Positions 45,600-56,173 are shown, counted from the stretch's first letter. The stretch: DNA of 64,000 bases from Rhizobium halophilum (GCF_021648825.1 NZ_JAKJHS010000001.1:806001-870000); one strand, 5' to 3'. Notes: generated from the letters alone by a model not told the origin. Numbers and translations: made by a program.

Positions 45600-47114
45600 A
45601 TGATCGAGCCGGAATTCGACATCTTCGTCATCGGCGGCGGCATCAACGGATGCGGCATCGCGCGTGACGCTGCGGGCCGGGGATACCGTGTCGCGCTGGC
45701 CGAGATGAACGACTTCGGCTCAGGCACTTCGTCCGGCTCGACCAAGCTCATCCACGGCGGACTTCGCTATCTCGAACATTACGAATTTCGCCTGGTGCGC
45801 GAAGCGCTGATGGAGCGCGAAGTGCTTTGGGCGATGGCGCCGCATATCATCTGGCCAATGCGCTTCGTGCTGCCCTTCCAGAAGGGCGGCGTGCGCCCGG
45901 CATGGCTGATCCGCCTGGGCCTGTTTCTCTACGACCACCTCGGCGGCCGCAAGCTGCTGCCGCCGACAAAGAGCCTCGACATGCGACGCGACCCGGCAGG
46001 CAAGCCGTTGAAGCCGATCTTCACCAAGGCCTTCGAATATTCGGACGGCTGGGTGGACGATGCGCGCCTGGTGGTGCTGAATGCGCGCGACGCCGCCGGC
46101 CGCGGCGCGCGGATCCTGGCACGCACCAAGGTGGTCCGGGCTGAACACCGCGAAGGCTGCTGGGCGATCGAGCTCGAGGATACCCGCAGCGGCGCCCGTC
46201 GCAGCATGACGGCACGCATGCTGGTGAACGCAGCCGGCCCCTGGGTCGATCAGGTTCTGTCGCGGGCGATGGGGCACAATGGCCGGGCGACGGTCCGCCT
46301 GGTGCAGGGCAGCCACATCGTCGTGAAGAAGAAGTTTGATGATCCGCGGGCCTATTTCTTTCAGAACCCGGACAACCGGATCATTTTCGCCATCCCCTAC
46401 CAGCAGGACTACACGCTGATCGGCACCACGGATCGGGATTTCGGCAGCGATCCGACGGATGTCCGGATCAGCCAAGAGGAAACCGATTACCTCTGCTCTG
46501 CCGCCAGCGAATATTTCCGAGAACCGGTTCGGCCCGAAGACATCGTCTGGACCTATTCCGCCGTGCGCCCCCTTTACGACGACGGGGCATCAAAGGCGCA
46601 GGAGGCTACCCGCGACTACGTGCTGAAGACGGACGAGACCGCGGGAGCGCCGCTCCTGAACGTCTTCGGCGGCAAGCTGACCACCTATCGCCGCCTTGCC
46701 GAACACGCGCTGGAAAAGATCGGCGACGCGATCGGCGTCAAGGGAAGCCCCTGGACGGCCGGCAGCCACCTGCCCGGCGGCGATTTTCCAGCAACCGGCT
46801 ACGAAGGGCTTGTCGACCGGCTTCTGGGGCGTTTCCCGTTCCTGGCGGATGCCCACGCCCGGCGTCTGGTCCGCGCCTATGGCACCGACACGTTCGAGAT
46901 GCTGGCGGGCGCCACATCGGCGGCCGATCTTGGAGCGCTGTTCGGCGGCGATCTCTACGCCCGTGAGGTTGAATGGCTGATTGCCCGCGAATGGGCGCAT
47001 GGAGCAGACGACATTCTCTGGCGCAGGACGAAACAGGGCCTGCGCCTTACGACAGATCAAGCACATGCACTGGAGGAGTACATGGCGGCAATCCCAGCGA
47101 GGTCGGTGGGATAG
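45600..47114 (+). CDS. glpD: glycerol-3-phosphate dehydrogenase GlpD
   Basis: 504-residue FAD-dependent enzyme oxidising glycerol-3-phosphate to dihydroxyacetone phosphate and feeding electrons to the quinone pool at the inner membrane. Seen: FAD-binding VIGGGINGCGIARDAAGRGY, GTSSGSTKLIHGGLRYLE, LVNAAGPWVDQVL, LIGTTDRDFG, VWTYSAVRPLYDDG, GGKLTTYRRLAEHAL, and the C-terminal DAO_C domain with EVEWLIAREWAHGADDILWRRTKQG. The ATG at 45600 (MIEPEFDIFVIGG) is preferred over 45516. It leads the glp transport operon. Confidence 0.92.
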   Translation: MIEPEFDIFVIGGGINGCGIARDAAGRGYRVALAEMNDFGSGTSSGSTKLIHGGLRYLEHYEFRLVREALMEREVLWAMAPHIIWPMRFVLPFQKGGVRPAWLIRLGLFLYDHLGGRKLLPPTKSLDMRRDPAGKPLKPIFTKAFEYSDGWVDDARLVVLNARDAAGRGARILARTKVVRAEHREGCWAIELEDTRSGARRSMTARMLVNAAGPWVDQVLSRAMGHNGRATVRLVQGSHIVVKKKFDDPRAYFFQNPDNRIIFAIPYQQDYTLIGTTDRDFGSDPTDVRISQEETDYLCSAASEYFREPVRPEDIVWTYSAVRPLYDDGASKAQEATRDYVLKTDETAGAPLLNVFGGKLTTYRRLAEHALEKIGDAIGVKGSPWTAGSHLPGGDFPATGYEGLVDRLLGRFPFLADAHARRLVRAYGTDTFEMLAGATSAADLGALFGGDLYAREVEWLIAREWAHGADDILWRRTKQGLRLTTDQAHALEEYMAAIPARSVG

Positions 47115-47154
47115 CGCATGTGGTCCCCGCGGAGGAGGAGGCCCGGGATCCCGA

Positions 47155-48234
47155 ATGCTTGAATTGCGAAACATCGAAAAGGTTGTCGGGGAGGAGTATC
47201 ACATCCACCCCACCAGCCTCGTGCTCGAACGGGGAACGTTGAACGTCCTTCTGGGACCGACGCTTTCCGGCAAGACGTCGCTCATGCGGCTGATGGCGGG
47301 GCTCGACGTACCGACCGCCGGCTCCATCCATTTCGATGGCCGGGACGTCACCGGCGTCCGGGTGCAGGATCGCCATGTTGCGATGGTTTACCAGCAGTTC
47401 ATCAACTACCCGGCCATGACAGTCTACGAAAATATCGCCTCGCCGATGCGGGTCGCTGGCAAGGACAAGGACACGATCGACCGGGAGGTGCGCAAGGCGG
47501 CCGACCTTTTGAAGCTGACGCCCTATCTCGACCGGACGCCTCTCAACTTGTCCGGCGGACAGCAGCAACGCACGGCGCTGGCACGCGCGCTCGTCAAGAA
47601 CGCCAGCCTCGTCCTCCTGGACGAGCCGCTGGCCAACCTCGACTACAAGCTGCGCGAAGAACTGCGCGAGGAGCTTCCGCGGATTTTCTCCCAGTCCGGC
47701 GCCGTCTTCGTCTATGCCACCACCGAACCGACAGAAGCGCTGCTCCTCGGCGGCAGGACCGCGACGTTAAGCCAAGGGCGGGTGACGCAGTACGGCGAAA
47801 CGATCGAGGTCTATCGGCGGCCGGCCGACCTGCTGACGGCGAAAACATTTGCCGATCCGCCGCTCAACACCATCGGAATGACGAAGACGGGACAGGGGCT
47901 ACATGTCGACGAGCAGCAGGCCATTCCCGTGCCGCCCCATCTCGTTTCGGTTCCGGATGGCCCGGTTACAATCGCCTTCCATCCGCATCACCTGTCGGTG
48001 CAACCGGTGTCTGACGCAGCCGCCAGGCTCTCCGTTCAGGCGCTGATCTCCGAGATCGCAGGCTCCGAGAGCTTCGTCCACATCGAGTATCGCGGAAACC
48101 GCTGGGTAATGCTGCAGCACGGGGTACACCACGTCGAACCGGATACCATGATCGACGTCCATCTCGACACGCGCCACCTGATGGCGTTCGGACAAGACGG
48201 TCGGTCCCTCAATGCCACGACGGGAGGCGCATGA
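47155..48234 (+). CDS. glpS: glycerol ABC transporter ATP-binding protein GlpS
   Basis: 359-residue MalK-like ATPase. Walker A GPTLSGKTS (34-42), signature LSGGQ (132-136) and Walker B LVLLDEP (152-158) are intact. The switch region reads YATTEPTEA (187-195), where the family has VTHDQxEA, so the switch histidine is replaced by threonine. The C-terminal TOBE-like part spans about 235-355. It forms a heterodimer with GlpT, whose defect is complementary. The ATG at 47155 follows GGAGGAGG; its end overlaps glpT by four bases. Confidence 0.88.
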   Translation: MLELRNIEKVVGEEYHIHPTSLVLERGTLNVLLGPTLSGKTSLMRLMAGLDVPTAGSIHFDGRDVTGVRVQDRHVAMVYQQFINYPAMTVYENIASPMRVAGKDKDTIDREVRKAADLLKLTPYLDRTPLNLSGGQQQRTALARALVKNASLVLLDEPLANLDYKLREELREELPRIFSQSGAVFVYATTEPTEALLLGGRTATLSQGRVTQYGETIEVYRRPADLLTAKTFADPPLNTIGMTKTGQGLHVDEQQAIPVPPHLVSVPDGPVTIAFHPHHLSVQPVSDAAARLSVQALISEIAGSESFVHIEYRGNRWVMLQHGVHHVEPDTMIDVHLDTRHLMAFGQDGRSLNATTGGA

Positions 48235-49306
48235 TGGCTCGGATCACGCTCGACCATATCCGTCACGCCTACGGGCCAAAGCCGTCCACGGACAAGGACT
48301 ATGCGCTGAAGGAAGTGCATCACGAGTGGGACGACGGCGGCGCCTATGCCCTTCTGGGGCCATCCGGCTGTGGCAAGACGACCCTGCTCAACATCATCTC
48401 CGGTCTGCTCACGCCCTCGGAAGGAAAGATCCTCTTCGACGGCACCGACGTGACCCATCTGTCCACCGAGAAACGCAACATTGCACAGGTCTTCCAGTTT
48501 CCGGTGATCTACGACACGATGACGGTCTACGACAACCTTGCCTTCCCGCTGCGCAACCGCAGGATGCCGGAGGGCGAGGTGGACAAGCGCGTTCACGACA
48601 TCCTGTCGATGATCGATCTTTCTGAATGGGCGGGCCGCAAGGCGCAGGGGCTGACCGCCGACCAGAAGCAGAAAATCTCGCTCGGCCGGGGGCTTGTGCG
48701 AAGCGACGTCAACGCCATCCTCTTCGACGAACCGCTGACGGTAATTGACCCGCACATGAAGTGGGTGCTGCGCTCGCAGCTGAAGCGGCTGCATCGCCAA
48801 TCCGGCTTCACCATGGTCTATGTGACCCACGACCAGACCGAAGCCCTGACATTCGCCGACAAGGTGGTGGTCATGTACGAAGGCGAGATTGTCCAGATCG
48901 GCACGCCAGTGGAGCTCTTTGAACGGCCACGCCACACCTTCGTCGGCTATTTCATCGGGTCGCCGGGCATGAATTTCATGCCTGCCGCCGTGAGTGGCTC
49001 CGCCCTCGTTGTGGGGGATCAACAAATTCCTTTGGAGGGCCAGCCGTTAACTGCACCCAACGCCAAGCTCGAACTCGGCATCAGGCCGGAGTTCGTCCGC
49101 GTGGCCCGGGAGGGAATGCCGATCTCGATTTCTCAGATCGAAGACGTCGGGCGACAGAAGATCGTCCGAGCAAGCTTTCAAGGCTATCCGCTAGCAGCCG
49201 TCATGTCCGAGGATACCGAAATCCCTGCAGACCCGCGTGTCACCTTCGAGCCTGCTGGTCTCAACCTCTATGCAGACTCCTGGCGTGTCGAGGCGGGAGG
49301 CCAACA

Positions 49307-49310
<4 letters not shown>
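48231..49310 (+). CDS. glpT: glycerol ABC transporter ATP-binding protein GlpT
   Basis: 359-residue MalK-like ATPase. Walker A GPSGCGKTT (43-51), Walker B AILFDEP (162-168) and switch histidine H200 (VYVTHDQTEA) are intact. The signature motif is LTADQ (141-145) instead of LSGGQ, and the D-loop is TVID. Paired with GlpS this gives one canonical ATP site and one degenerate site. Not to be confused with the E. coli GlpT antiporter. Overlaps glpS and glpP by four bases each. Confidence 0.88.
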
Positions 49311-50173
<863 letters not shown>

Positions 50174-50183
50174 GAGGGGCACC

Positions 50184-51002
50184 ATGAGCACGTCGAACGT
50201 CAAAAGAAGCTGGTCCTGGATCGTCGCGACCCTCTACATCCTGTTTTTGATCCTGCCGATCTACTGGCTGATCAACATGAGCTTCAAGAGCAACTCCGAG
50301 ATCCTTGGGAATTTCTCGCTGTGGCCGCAAAGCCCGACGCTGCGCAACTACATGGTGATCTTCACGGACCCGTCGTGGTACAACGGCTACATCAATTCGA
50401 TCATCTACGTGGTCATGAACACCGTCATCTCCGTGACGGTGGCACTGCCGGCCGCCTACGCATTCTCCCGCTACCGGTTCCTCGGCGACAAGCATCTTTT
50501 CTTCTGGCTGCTGACCAATCGCATGGCGCCCCCGGCCGTCTTTGCCCTGCCGTTCTTCCAGCTCTACTCCGCCTTCGGTCTCATTGACACGCATATTGCG
50601 GTGGCGATCGCGCACTGCCTTTTCAACGTGCCGCTGGCGGTGTGGATTCTGGAGGGTTTCATGTCCGGCGTGCCAAAGGAAATCGACGAGACAGCCTATA
50701 TTGACGGCTACTCGTTTCCGCGGTTCTTCGTTAAGATCTTCATGCCACTGATCGCGTCCGGCATCGGCGTGGCCGCCTTCTTCTGTTTCATGTTCTCCTG
50801 GGTGGAACTGCTGATTGCCCGCACGCTCACCACGACGGATGCGAAGCCGATTGCAGCGACCATGACGCGTACCGTTTCCGCGTCGGGCATGGACTGGGGC
50901 GTGCTGGCGGCAGCCGGTGTGCTGACGATCATTCCTGGCGCCCTCGTGATCTATTTCGTTCGCAATTACATTGCCAAGGGCTTTGCCCTGGGGAGGGTTT
51001 GA
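50184..51002 (+). CDS. glpQ: glycerol ABC transporter permease GlpQ
   Basis: 272-residue MalG-type permease with six membrane segments. Seen: LPIYWLINMSFKSNSEILG, ISVTVALPAAYAFSRYRF, the EAA loop KEIDETAYIDGYSFPRFFVKIFMPL, and VRNYIAKGFALGRV at the C-terminus, typical of MalG-like permeases. The ATG at 50184 follows AGGAGGGGCACC; the frame's extension to 50160 is not needed. Confidence 0.88.
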   Translation: MSTSNVKRSWSWIVATLYILFLILPIYWLINMSFKSNSEILGNFSLWPQSPTLRNYMVIFTDPSWYNGYINSIIYVVMNTVISVTVALPAAYAFSRYRFLGDKHLFFWLLTNRMAPPAVFALPFFQLYSAFGLIDTHIAVAIAHCLFNVPLAVWILEGFMSGVPKEIDETAYIDGYSFPRFFVKIFMPLIASGIGVAAFFCFMFSWVELLIARTLTTTDAKPIAATMTRTVSASGMDWGVLAAAGVLTIIPGALVIYFVRNYIAKGFALGRV

Positions 51003-51421
51003 TGGCCGCAGCTTCCAAACGCAGCCGCCGCTGGCCGATTGCTCTCGCGGGCGTCGTCGCCGTTTATGCCATCGTCGTCGTGGCGTTGATCCTGGCACTG
51101 CCGGTAGAGGACGGGGAGCGCGACTGGTTTGCGCCTCTGTCCCCCGGCGGTTGGATGGCCTGGTCCTTCCCGACGGCGGTATTCTTTCTAACGATCCTGA
51201 CGCTTCTCGCGTTGATGGCTGTCTGGGAATATGCGCGGCCCGGAGGACATCCGAGGGTCGGCATCCTGCGGTTCGAGACGACCCGCGGCGACCGGCTTTT
51301 CATCTCGCTGCTGGGAGCGGCCTTCATCAATCTCGCATGGCTGGGGCTTACCGGCGCCAGCCTGTGGTGGTCTCTTGCGCTCAGCCTTGTCTACGCTTTT
51401 ACGGTGTTCAGGACCGTCTGA
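51002..51421 (+). CDS. glpU: DUF2160 small membrane protein GlpU
   Basis: 139-residue membrane protein of the DUF2160 family with about four hydrophobic segments (residues about 14-33, 54-75, 97-114 and 117-137) and a conserved WFAPLSPGGWMAWSFPTAVFF. It occurs in rhizobial glycerol ABC operons between permease and binding-protein genes; the role is unknown. The start codon overlaps the glpQ stop (TGATG). Confidence 0.82.
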   Translation: MAAASKRSRRWPIALAGVVAVYAIVVVALILALPVEDGERDWFAPLSPGGWMAWSFPTAVFFLTILTLLALMAVWEYARPGGHPRVGILRFETTRGDRLFISLLGAAFINLAWLGLTGASLWWSLALSLVYAFTVFRTV

Positions 51422-51486
51422 CGCAAGTGGACGGGATGTCAGGCGACATCCCGTGAATATGTGCAATCGCAACTTGGGAGGATGAT

Positions 51487-53211
51487 ATGCGACGGCATCT
51501 TTTGACAACAACGGCAGCGGTGCTGCTGGCCATGACCGGCAATGCCTTTGCCGGGATGGAGGAGGCAAAGCAGTTTCTCGACGCGGAGATCGGCGATATG
51601 TCGGTGCTTTCCCGCGCCGAGCAGGAACAGGAAATGCAGTGGTTCATCGACGCGGCTCAGCCCTTCGCCGGCATGGACATCAAGGTCGTCTCGGAAACGA
51701 TCACCACGCACGAGTATGAGTCGAAGGTTCTGGCGCCGGCCTTCACCGCGATCACCGGCATCAAGATCACTCATGACCTGATCGGCGAGGGAGACGTCGT
51801 CGAAAAGCTGCAGACACAGATGCAGTCCGGCGAGAACATCTACGACGCCTATGTCAACGACTCCGACCTGATCGGTACCCATTGGCGTTACCAGCAGGCC
51901 CGCTCGCTGACCGACTGGATGGCGAACGAAGGCAAGGACGTCACCAATCCCGGCCTGGATCTGGAGGACTTTATCGGTCTGAAGTTCACTACGGCACCGG
52001 ATGGCGATCTCTACCAGCTGCCCGACCAGCAATTCGCCAACCTCTACTGGTTCCGCTACGACTGGTTCAACGACGAGAAGAACAAGGCGGACTTCAAGGA
52101 GAAGTACGGCTACGATCTCGGCGTTCCGGTCAACTGGTCAGCCTATGAGGACATCGCTGAATTCTTCACCGGCCGTGAGATTGACGGCAAGAAGGTCTAT
52201 GGCCACATGGACTACGGTAAGAAGGATCCGTCGCTTGGCTGGCGCTTCACCGACGCTTGGCTCTCCATGGCCGGCAACGGCGACAAGGGCCTTCCGAACG
52301 GTCTGCCGGTTGATGAGTGGGGCATCAAGGTGGACGAGAATTCGCGTCCGGTGGGCTCTTGCGTTGCCCGCGGCGGTGATACCAATGGCCCAGCGGCGGT
52401 CTATTCCATTCAGAAATACCTGGACTGGATGAATGCCTATGCACCGGCCGCCGCCCAGGGGATGACGTTCTCGGAATCAGGCCCGGTACCTGCTCAGGGT
52501 GAGATCGCCCAGCAGATGTTCATGTACACGGCGTTCACCGCCGACATGGTCAAGGACGGGCTGCCGGTCGTCAACGAGGACGGTACCCCCAAGTGGCGGT
52601 TTGCACCCTCGCCGCATGGCGTTTACTGGAAGGAAGGCATGAAGCTCGGCTACCAGGACGTTGGTTCCTGGACGCTGCTTAAGTCAACGCCGGACGATCG
52701 GGCGAAGGCGGCCTGGCTTTATGCCCAGTTCGTTACATCCAAGACTGTCGATGTGAAGAAAAGTCATGTCGGACTGACGCTTATTCGCGAAAGCACCATC
52801 CAGCATGAGAGCTTCACCGAGCGTGCGCCCAAGCTCGGCGGCCTGATCGAGTTCTACCGCTCGCCAGCCCGCGTGCAGTGGTCTCCGACGGGCACCAACG
52901 TTCCGGACTATCCGAAGCTCGCCCAGCTCTGGTGGCAGGCGATTGGTGATGCCTCTTCCGGCGCAAAGACGCCGCAGGAAGCGATGGACTCGCTCTGCGC
53001 CGAGCAGGAAAAGGTGATGGAGCGTCTCGAGCGTGCAGGCGTTCAGGGTGACATCGGTCCAAAGCTCGCCGAGGAGCATGACCTCGAATACTGGAACGCG
53101 GAAGCTGTAAAGGCAGGCAATCTCGCCCCTCAGTTGAAGATCGAGGACGAGAAGGAAAAGCCCATTACGGTAAATTACGACGAGTTGGTGAAGAGCTGGC
53201 AGTCGAACTAG
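51487..53211 (+). CDS. glpV: glycerol ABC transporter substrate-binding protein GlpV
   Basis: 574-residue periplasmic binding protein of the SBP_bac_1 family. Signal peptide about residues 1-21 (LLTTTAAVLLAMTGNAFA). Seen: KVVSETITTHEYESKVLAPAF, ANLYWFRYDWFND and DVGSWTLLKSTPDDRAKAAWLYAQF. At over 550 residues it is longer than most sugar-binding proteins, as is usual for this glycerol-binding group. The ATG follows GGGAGGATGAT. Last gene of the operon, followed by a strong terminator. Confidence 0.88.
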   Translation: MRRHLLTTTAAVLLAMTGNAFAGMEEAKQFLDAEIGDMSVLSRAEQEQEMQWFIDAAQPFAGMDIKVVSETITTHEYESKVLAPAFTAITGIKITHDLIGEGDVVEKLQTQMQSGENIYDAYVNDSDLIGTHWRYQQARSLTDWMANEGKDVTNPGLDLEDFIGLKFTTAPDGDLYQLPDQQFANLYWFRYDWFNDEKNKADFKEKYGYDLGVPVNWSAYEDIAEFFTGREIDGKKVYGHMDYGKKDPSLGWRFTDAWLSMAGNGDKGLPNGLPVDEWGIKVDENSRPVGSCVARGGDTNGPAAVYSIQKYLDWMNAYAPAAAQGMTFSESGPVPAQGEIAQQMFMYTAFTADMVKDGLPVVNEDGTPKWRFAPSPHGVYWKEGMKLGYQDVGSWTLLKSTPDDRAKAAWLYAQFVTSKTVDVKKSHVGLTLIRESTIQHESFTERAPKLGGLIEFYRSPARVQWSPTGTNVPDYPKLAQLWWQAIGDASSGAKTPQEAMDSLCAEQEKVMERLERAGVQGDIGPKLAEEHDLEYWNAEAVKAGNLAPQLKIEDEKEKPITVNYDELVKSWQSN

Positions 53212-53220
53212 TCGGCGCAA

Positions 53221-53252
53221 GAAAGGGGCAGCTCGCTGCCCCTTTCTTATTT
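53221..53252 (+). terminator. glp operon terminator
   Basis: Perfect 12-base stem GAAAGGGGCAGC (53221-53232) / GCTGCCCCTTTC (53235-53246) with a two-base loop, followed by TTATTTC, nine bases after the glpV stop. Confidence 0.82.
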
Positions 53253-53347
53253 CCGCTGCCCCGCCTTCCGCCCGATCAAGACACAGCCGTCAGCGCCAAT
53301 CCACGAAGCATCATCGCCTGATGCACACTATCGGGTAGCCCCGGGAC

Positions 53348-54343
53348 ATGCTACTGTCTCCCATGTCTGGGAACGAGGTCAGAGCGACCGGTCATGTTCG
53401 ACAGTCCGGTAACGGGATGTGCTTCACGCGCCGTGAAGCCATGGCTCTCGGATTTTGCCTTTGCTGCCTCCCCGACCGTGGCCAGGCCGCCCGGCCGTCT
53501 GGCATAAAGGATGTTGGCAATGGCATCTTCATCCGAGAAGCTCCACACGAGGAAGCCACGCGGAGGAATCGCGGTGGCATCGCCAACATCGGTTTCATCA
53601 TTGGCCGCGATGGCGTTCTGGTAACGGATCCCGGTGGAAGTCTCGCGGATGGGCGATGGTTGCGCTCCGAGATCAAGATAAGGACGACGAAGCGCGTTCG
53701 TTACGTGGTGATGTCGCATGTTCACCCTGATCACTGTCTCGGCGCCGCCGCCTTCGGAGACGAAGTACCGGTTTTCTTAGGGCACCACAGATTGAAGAAT
53801 GCACTCCATGCGCGGGGTGATTTCTATCGGGAGCGCCTGGCGGAGGTTCTCGAACGGGACGATGTTGGTGAGATCATCTATCCAAATCAGGAAGTAGAAC
53901 ACGCTGCGGAAGTGGATCTGGGCGATCGTATCATACGGATGATGGCGCACGGGCGTGCGCACACTGACTGTGACCTCACCATGCTGGATGTCACCACTGG
54001 AACGCTCTTTCCCTCGGATCTCCTGTTCGTTGACCGCGTCCCCTCGCTCGACGGAAGCCTCCTCGGGTGGCTGGCGGAGGTCGAACGCCTAAGGCAAATC
54101 CGACCCGCGCGCGCAGTGCCTGGGCATGGACCGGCGATAGTGGCGTTCGAACCGGCAATGGCCAAACAAGTTGAATATCTGACGGCACTTGCCGACCAGA
54201 CCCGCCAAGCGATCGCAAGAGGCCTTACCCTAAACGACGCGCTTCCCGCTGTTACCGCGGGGAAAGGAGGCGGTTGGGCGCTCTATGAGGCCTACCACGA
54301 ACGCAATGTCATCCAGGCTTACAAGGAACTTGAATGGGAATAG
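53348..54343 (+). CDS. quinoprotein relay system zinc metallohydrolase (MBL fold)
   Basis: 331 residues at most. A signal-like segment with TRREAMALGFCLCCLP starts at about residue 26, so M24 (53417) may be the true start. The metallo-beta-lactamase domain shows VVMSHVHPDHCLGAAAF (HxHxDH zinc motif), MMAHGRAHTDCDL, PSDLLFVDRVPSLDG and RAVPGHGP. Members found next to SoxYZ-like carriers and PQQ-linked genes are called quinoprotein relay metallohydrolases; the reaction is not established. It leads a three-gene set with spacings of 28 and 10 bases. Confidence 0.78.
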   Translation: MLLSPMSGNEVRATGHVRQSGNGMCFTRREAMALGFCLCCLPDRGQAARPSGIKDVGNGIFIREAPHEEATRRNRGGIANIGFIIGRDGVLVTDPGGSLADGRWLRSEIKIRTTKRVRYVVMSHVHPDHCLGAAAFGDEVPVFLGHHRLKNALHARGDFYRERLAEVLERDDVGEIIYPNQEVEHAAEVDLGDRIIRMMAHGRAHTDCDLTMLDVTTGTLFPSDLLFVDRVPSLDGSLLGWLAEVERLRQIRPARAVPGHGPAIVAFEPAMAKQVEYLTALADQTRQAIARGLTLNDALPAVTAGKGGGWALYEAYHERNVIQAYKELEWE

Positions 54344-54371
54344 CTTCCTGACGGGAGGCAAGGAGGAGAAC

Positions 54372-55187
54372 ATGATGCGGATATCCCGGCGCACCTTCGC
54401 TCTTGGCATCATCGGAACGTGCTGCCTTAGCTTCACACCGACCATCGCTATCGCTCAGGCTGATCGAGAACGGGAAGAGCGCTGGCAGCAGCTTGTCTCC
54501 TATCTCTTTGATGATCGTGAGGTCGTTCCCACGGAAACGCTGATCAAGATCGAGGCCCCTGCCCGCGCTCAGGATGCTGCACTTGTCCCCATCACTCTAA
54601 CGATGCCGGAGAAGGACAAGATCAAATCGGTCTATCTGGTGATCGACGATAACCCCGTCCCGCTCGCAGCTCATGTCACCTTCGGGCCGGCGGCAGATGC
54701 CGGAAGCCTGCAAATGCGCGTTCGCATCGACACCTATACAAATGTGCACGCCGTCGCCGAAACCAAGGAAGGGCGGTTGTTTTCAGCAGTGGCGTTCGTC
54801 AAGGCGTCTGGTGGCTGTTCGGCCCCATCCGGCCCCAGCGACTTGGAAGCAATGAAGGGGATGGGAGAGATGCGCCTAAGGCTCTCGGAGCCTTCGCAGA
54901 AGGGGAAGTCTACTGCAGCTACCCTGATGATCCGCCATCCCAACTTCACGGGCATGCAGATGAACCAGCTTACGCGGCTATACACGCCGCCGAGATACAT
55001 CGAGAAGATGACCGTCACCTATGGAGATCAGACGGTTCTCGACGTTGCCGGCGATATTTCGTTGTCTACCAATCCCGCAATTGGCTTCAACTTCGTGTCG
55101 GACGGCAGGCAGTCGATGAAGGTGGTCGCGTCGGATAACAAGGGAGGACGTTGGGAGAGCGCCTTTGACGTCTCAGCCAACAACTAG
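54372..55187 (+). CDS. quinoprotein dehydrogenase-associated SoxYZ-like carrier
   Basis: 271-residue exported protein. N-terminal signal with twin arginine-like ISRRTFALGIIG, then a SoxY-like domain (MTLTMPEKDK-type segment, KASGGCSAPSG with a single cysteine as possible carrier attachment) and a SoxZ-like domain (LMIRHPNFTGMQMNQLTR, NPAIGFNFV). SoxYZ carries sulfur intermediates in the Sox pathway; the fused version is linked to PQQ dehydrogenases with an unknown cargo. AGGAGG precedes the start; the second ATG at 54375 is an alternative. Confidence 0.82.
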   Translation: MMRISRRTFALGIIGTCCLSFTPTIAIAQADREREERWQQLVSYLFDDREVVPTETLIKIEAPARAQDAALVPITLTMPEKDKIKSVYLVIDDNPVPLAAHVTFGPAADAGSLQMRVRIDTYTNVHAVAETKEGRLFSAVAFVKASGGCSAPSGPSDLEAMKGMGEMRLRLSEPSQKGKSTAATLMIRHPNFTGMQMNQLTRLYTPPRYIEKMTVTYGDQTVLDVAGDISLSTNPAIGFNFVSDGRQSMKVVASDNKGGRWESAFDVSANN

Positions 55188-55197
55188 GTACAACGCG

Positions 55198-55776
55198 ATG
55201 CTGCGCCTCCTCGGTAAGCCTCGGTCAGCAATCGTGCTGGTGCTTGTGGTTTTCATGAGCGCCACGACCGGCGCGCCCTTTTCCGTCGCGGAGATACGAG
55301 AGCCGGACGGCTTGTGGACGGGCCCCATGCAGGGGGAGACACCCTCCACGCTTAACGGGGCGCGCGTGATAGACTTGGCGGAACTGGTCGCTCTCCTGCC
55401 TCAACAGCCAGTCCTTGTCGACGTCGGCCCCGCTCAGAAAAAGCCGGAAGATCTACCACAAGATCGGCTCTGGCTGCCAACGCACCGCTCCATACCAGGT
55501 GCGGCGTGGTTTCCTGGCGCCGGAGCAGCAGTCCTGGAGCCGGCAAAAGAGATAATTTTCTTCCGGCGTCTGGAGGAGTTGACCGGTGGTGACCGTTCAA
55601 AGCCCTTGGTGGTTTTCTGCCGCCCCGAGTGCTGGGGAAGCTGGAACGCGGGGAAACGGCTCGTGGCGAGGGGGTATAGCCGCGTCCATTGGTTTCCCGG
55701 TGGCATCACCAAATGGCAGGAAGCTCACGACGTTCGGCAAGTTACGCCGGAGAAGGGCTGGGGTCCCGAACAATGA
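55198..55776 (+). CDS. PQQ-associated C-x3-C-W rhodanese-like protein
   Basis: 192-residue exported protein with an N-terminal hydrophobic signal (IVLVLVVFMSATTGAPF). A rhodanese-like fold follows: VLVDVGPAQKKPEDL, PTHRSIPGAAWFPG, and LVVFCRPECWGSWNAGKRL with cysteines flanking the usual rhodanese active site. This is the hallmark of the PQQ-dependent-catabolism-associated CXXCW family. The HWFPGGITKWQEA end is typical rhodanese. The upstream extension to 55165 uses TTG and is rejected. Confidence 0.82.
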   Translation: MLRLLGKPRSAIVLVLVVFMSATTGAPFSVAEIREPDGLWTGPMQGETPSTLNGARVIDLAELVALLPQQPVLVDVGPAQKKPEDLPQDRLWLPTHRSIPGAAWFPGAGAAVLEPAKEIIFFRRLEELTGGDRSKPLVVFCRPECWGSWNAGKRLVARGYSRVHWFPGGITKWQEAHDVRQVTPEKGWGPEQ

Positions 55777-55984
55777 ACGATTTGGCACCCATCCAGCATG
55801 CTGTGCGACCTACGCCGTTACATTGAGCATAAGCCACAGGATGAAGCGGCGGAAATGTCCTGCTGTCCCACGTCACCCGTCGCTTCGCCAACGCGCGTCC
55901 AAATTGTTAGGGCGATCTGCGGCAGCCTGGCCTCCCCCGGCAAACCGTGCGGAGCCGCGCAGCAGTCAGATTTTCAAAAGCGGG

Positions 55985-56173
55985 TTATTTCCCGCCAGCG
56001 GGACTGCTTGGCGAGCCCGCTACGTTCCCATTGAGGCGAATTAGCTGTCCATCAGCCCAAGAGTGCGCATGGACCTCATGGCTAAATTGCCGCTCGATCA
56101 ATGCCCCCTTTTCAACGAACTGAACAACGAACTTTCCGTCCCTCTCGAAGATGTCCACGGGTTGTTCTCGCAT
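55985..56173 (-). CDS. small hypothetical protein
   Basis: 62-residue cytoplasmic protein, no family recognised. A beta-hairpin-like FERDGKFVVQFVEKGALIERQF is followed by HSWADGQLIRLN. The ATG at 56173 follows GGAGGGGAG at good spacing. Composition and ribosome site support a real gene, but evidence is modest. Confidence 0.5.
   Translation of the reverse strand: MREQPVDIFERDGKFVVQFVEKGALIERQFSHEVHAHSWADGQLIRLNGNVAGSPSSPAGGK

Noticed and set aside
48036..49025. 329-codon minus-strand frame
   Set aside because: Antisense to glpS/glpT; the sense frames carry ABC motifs.
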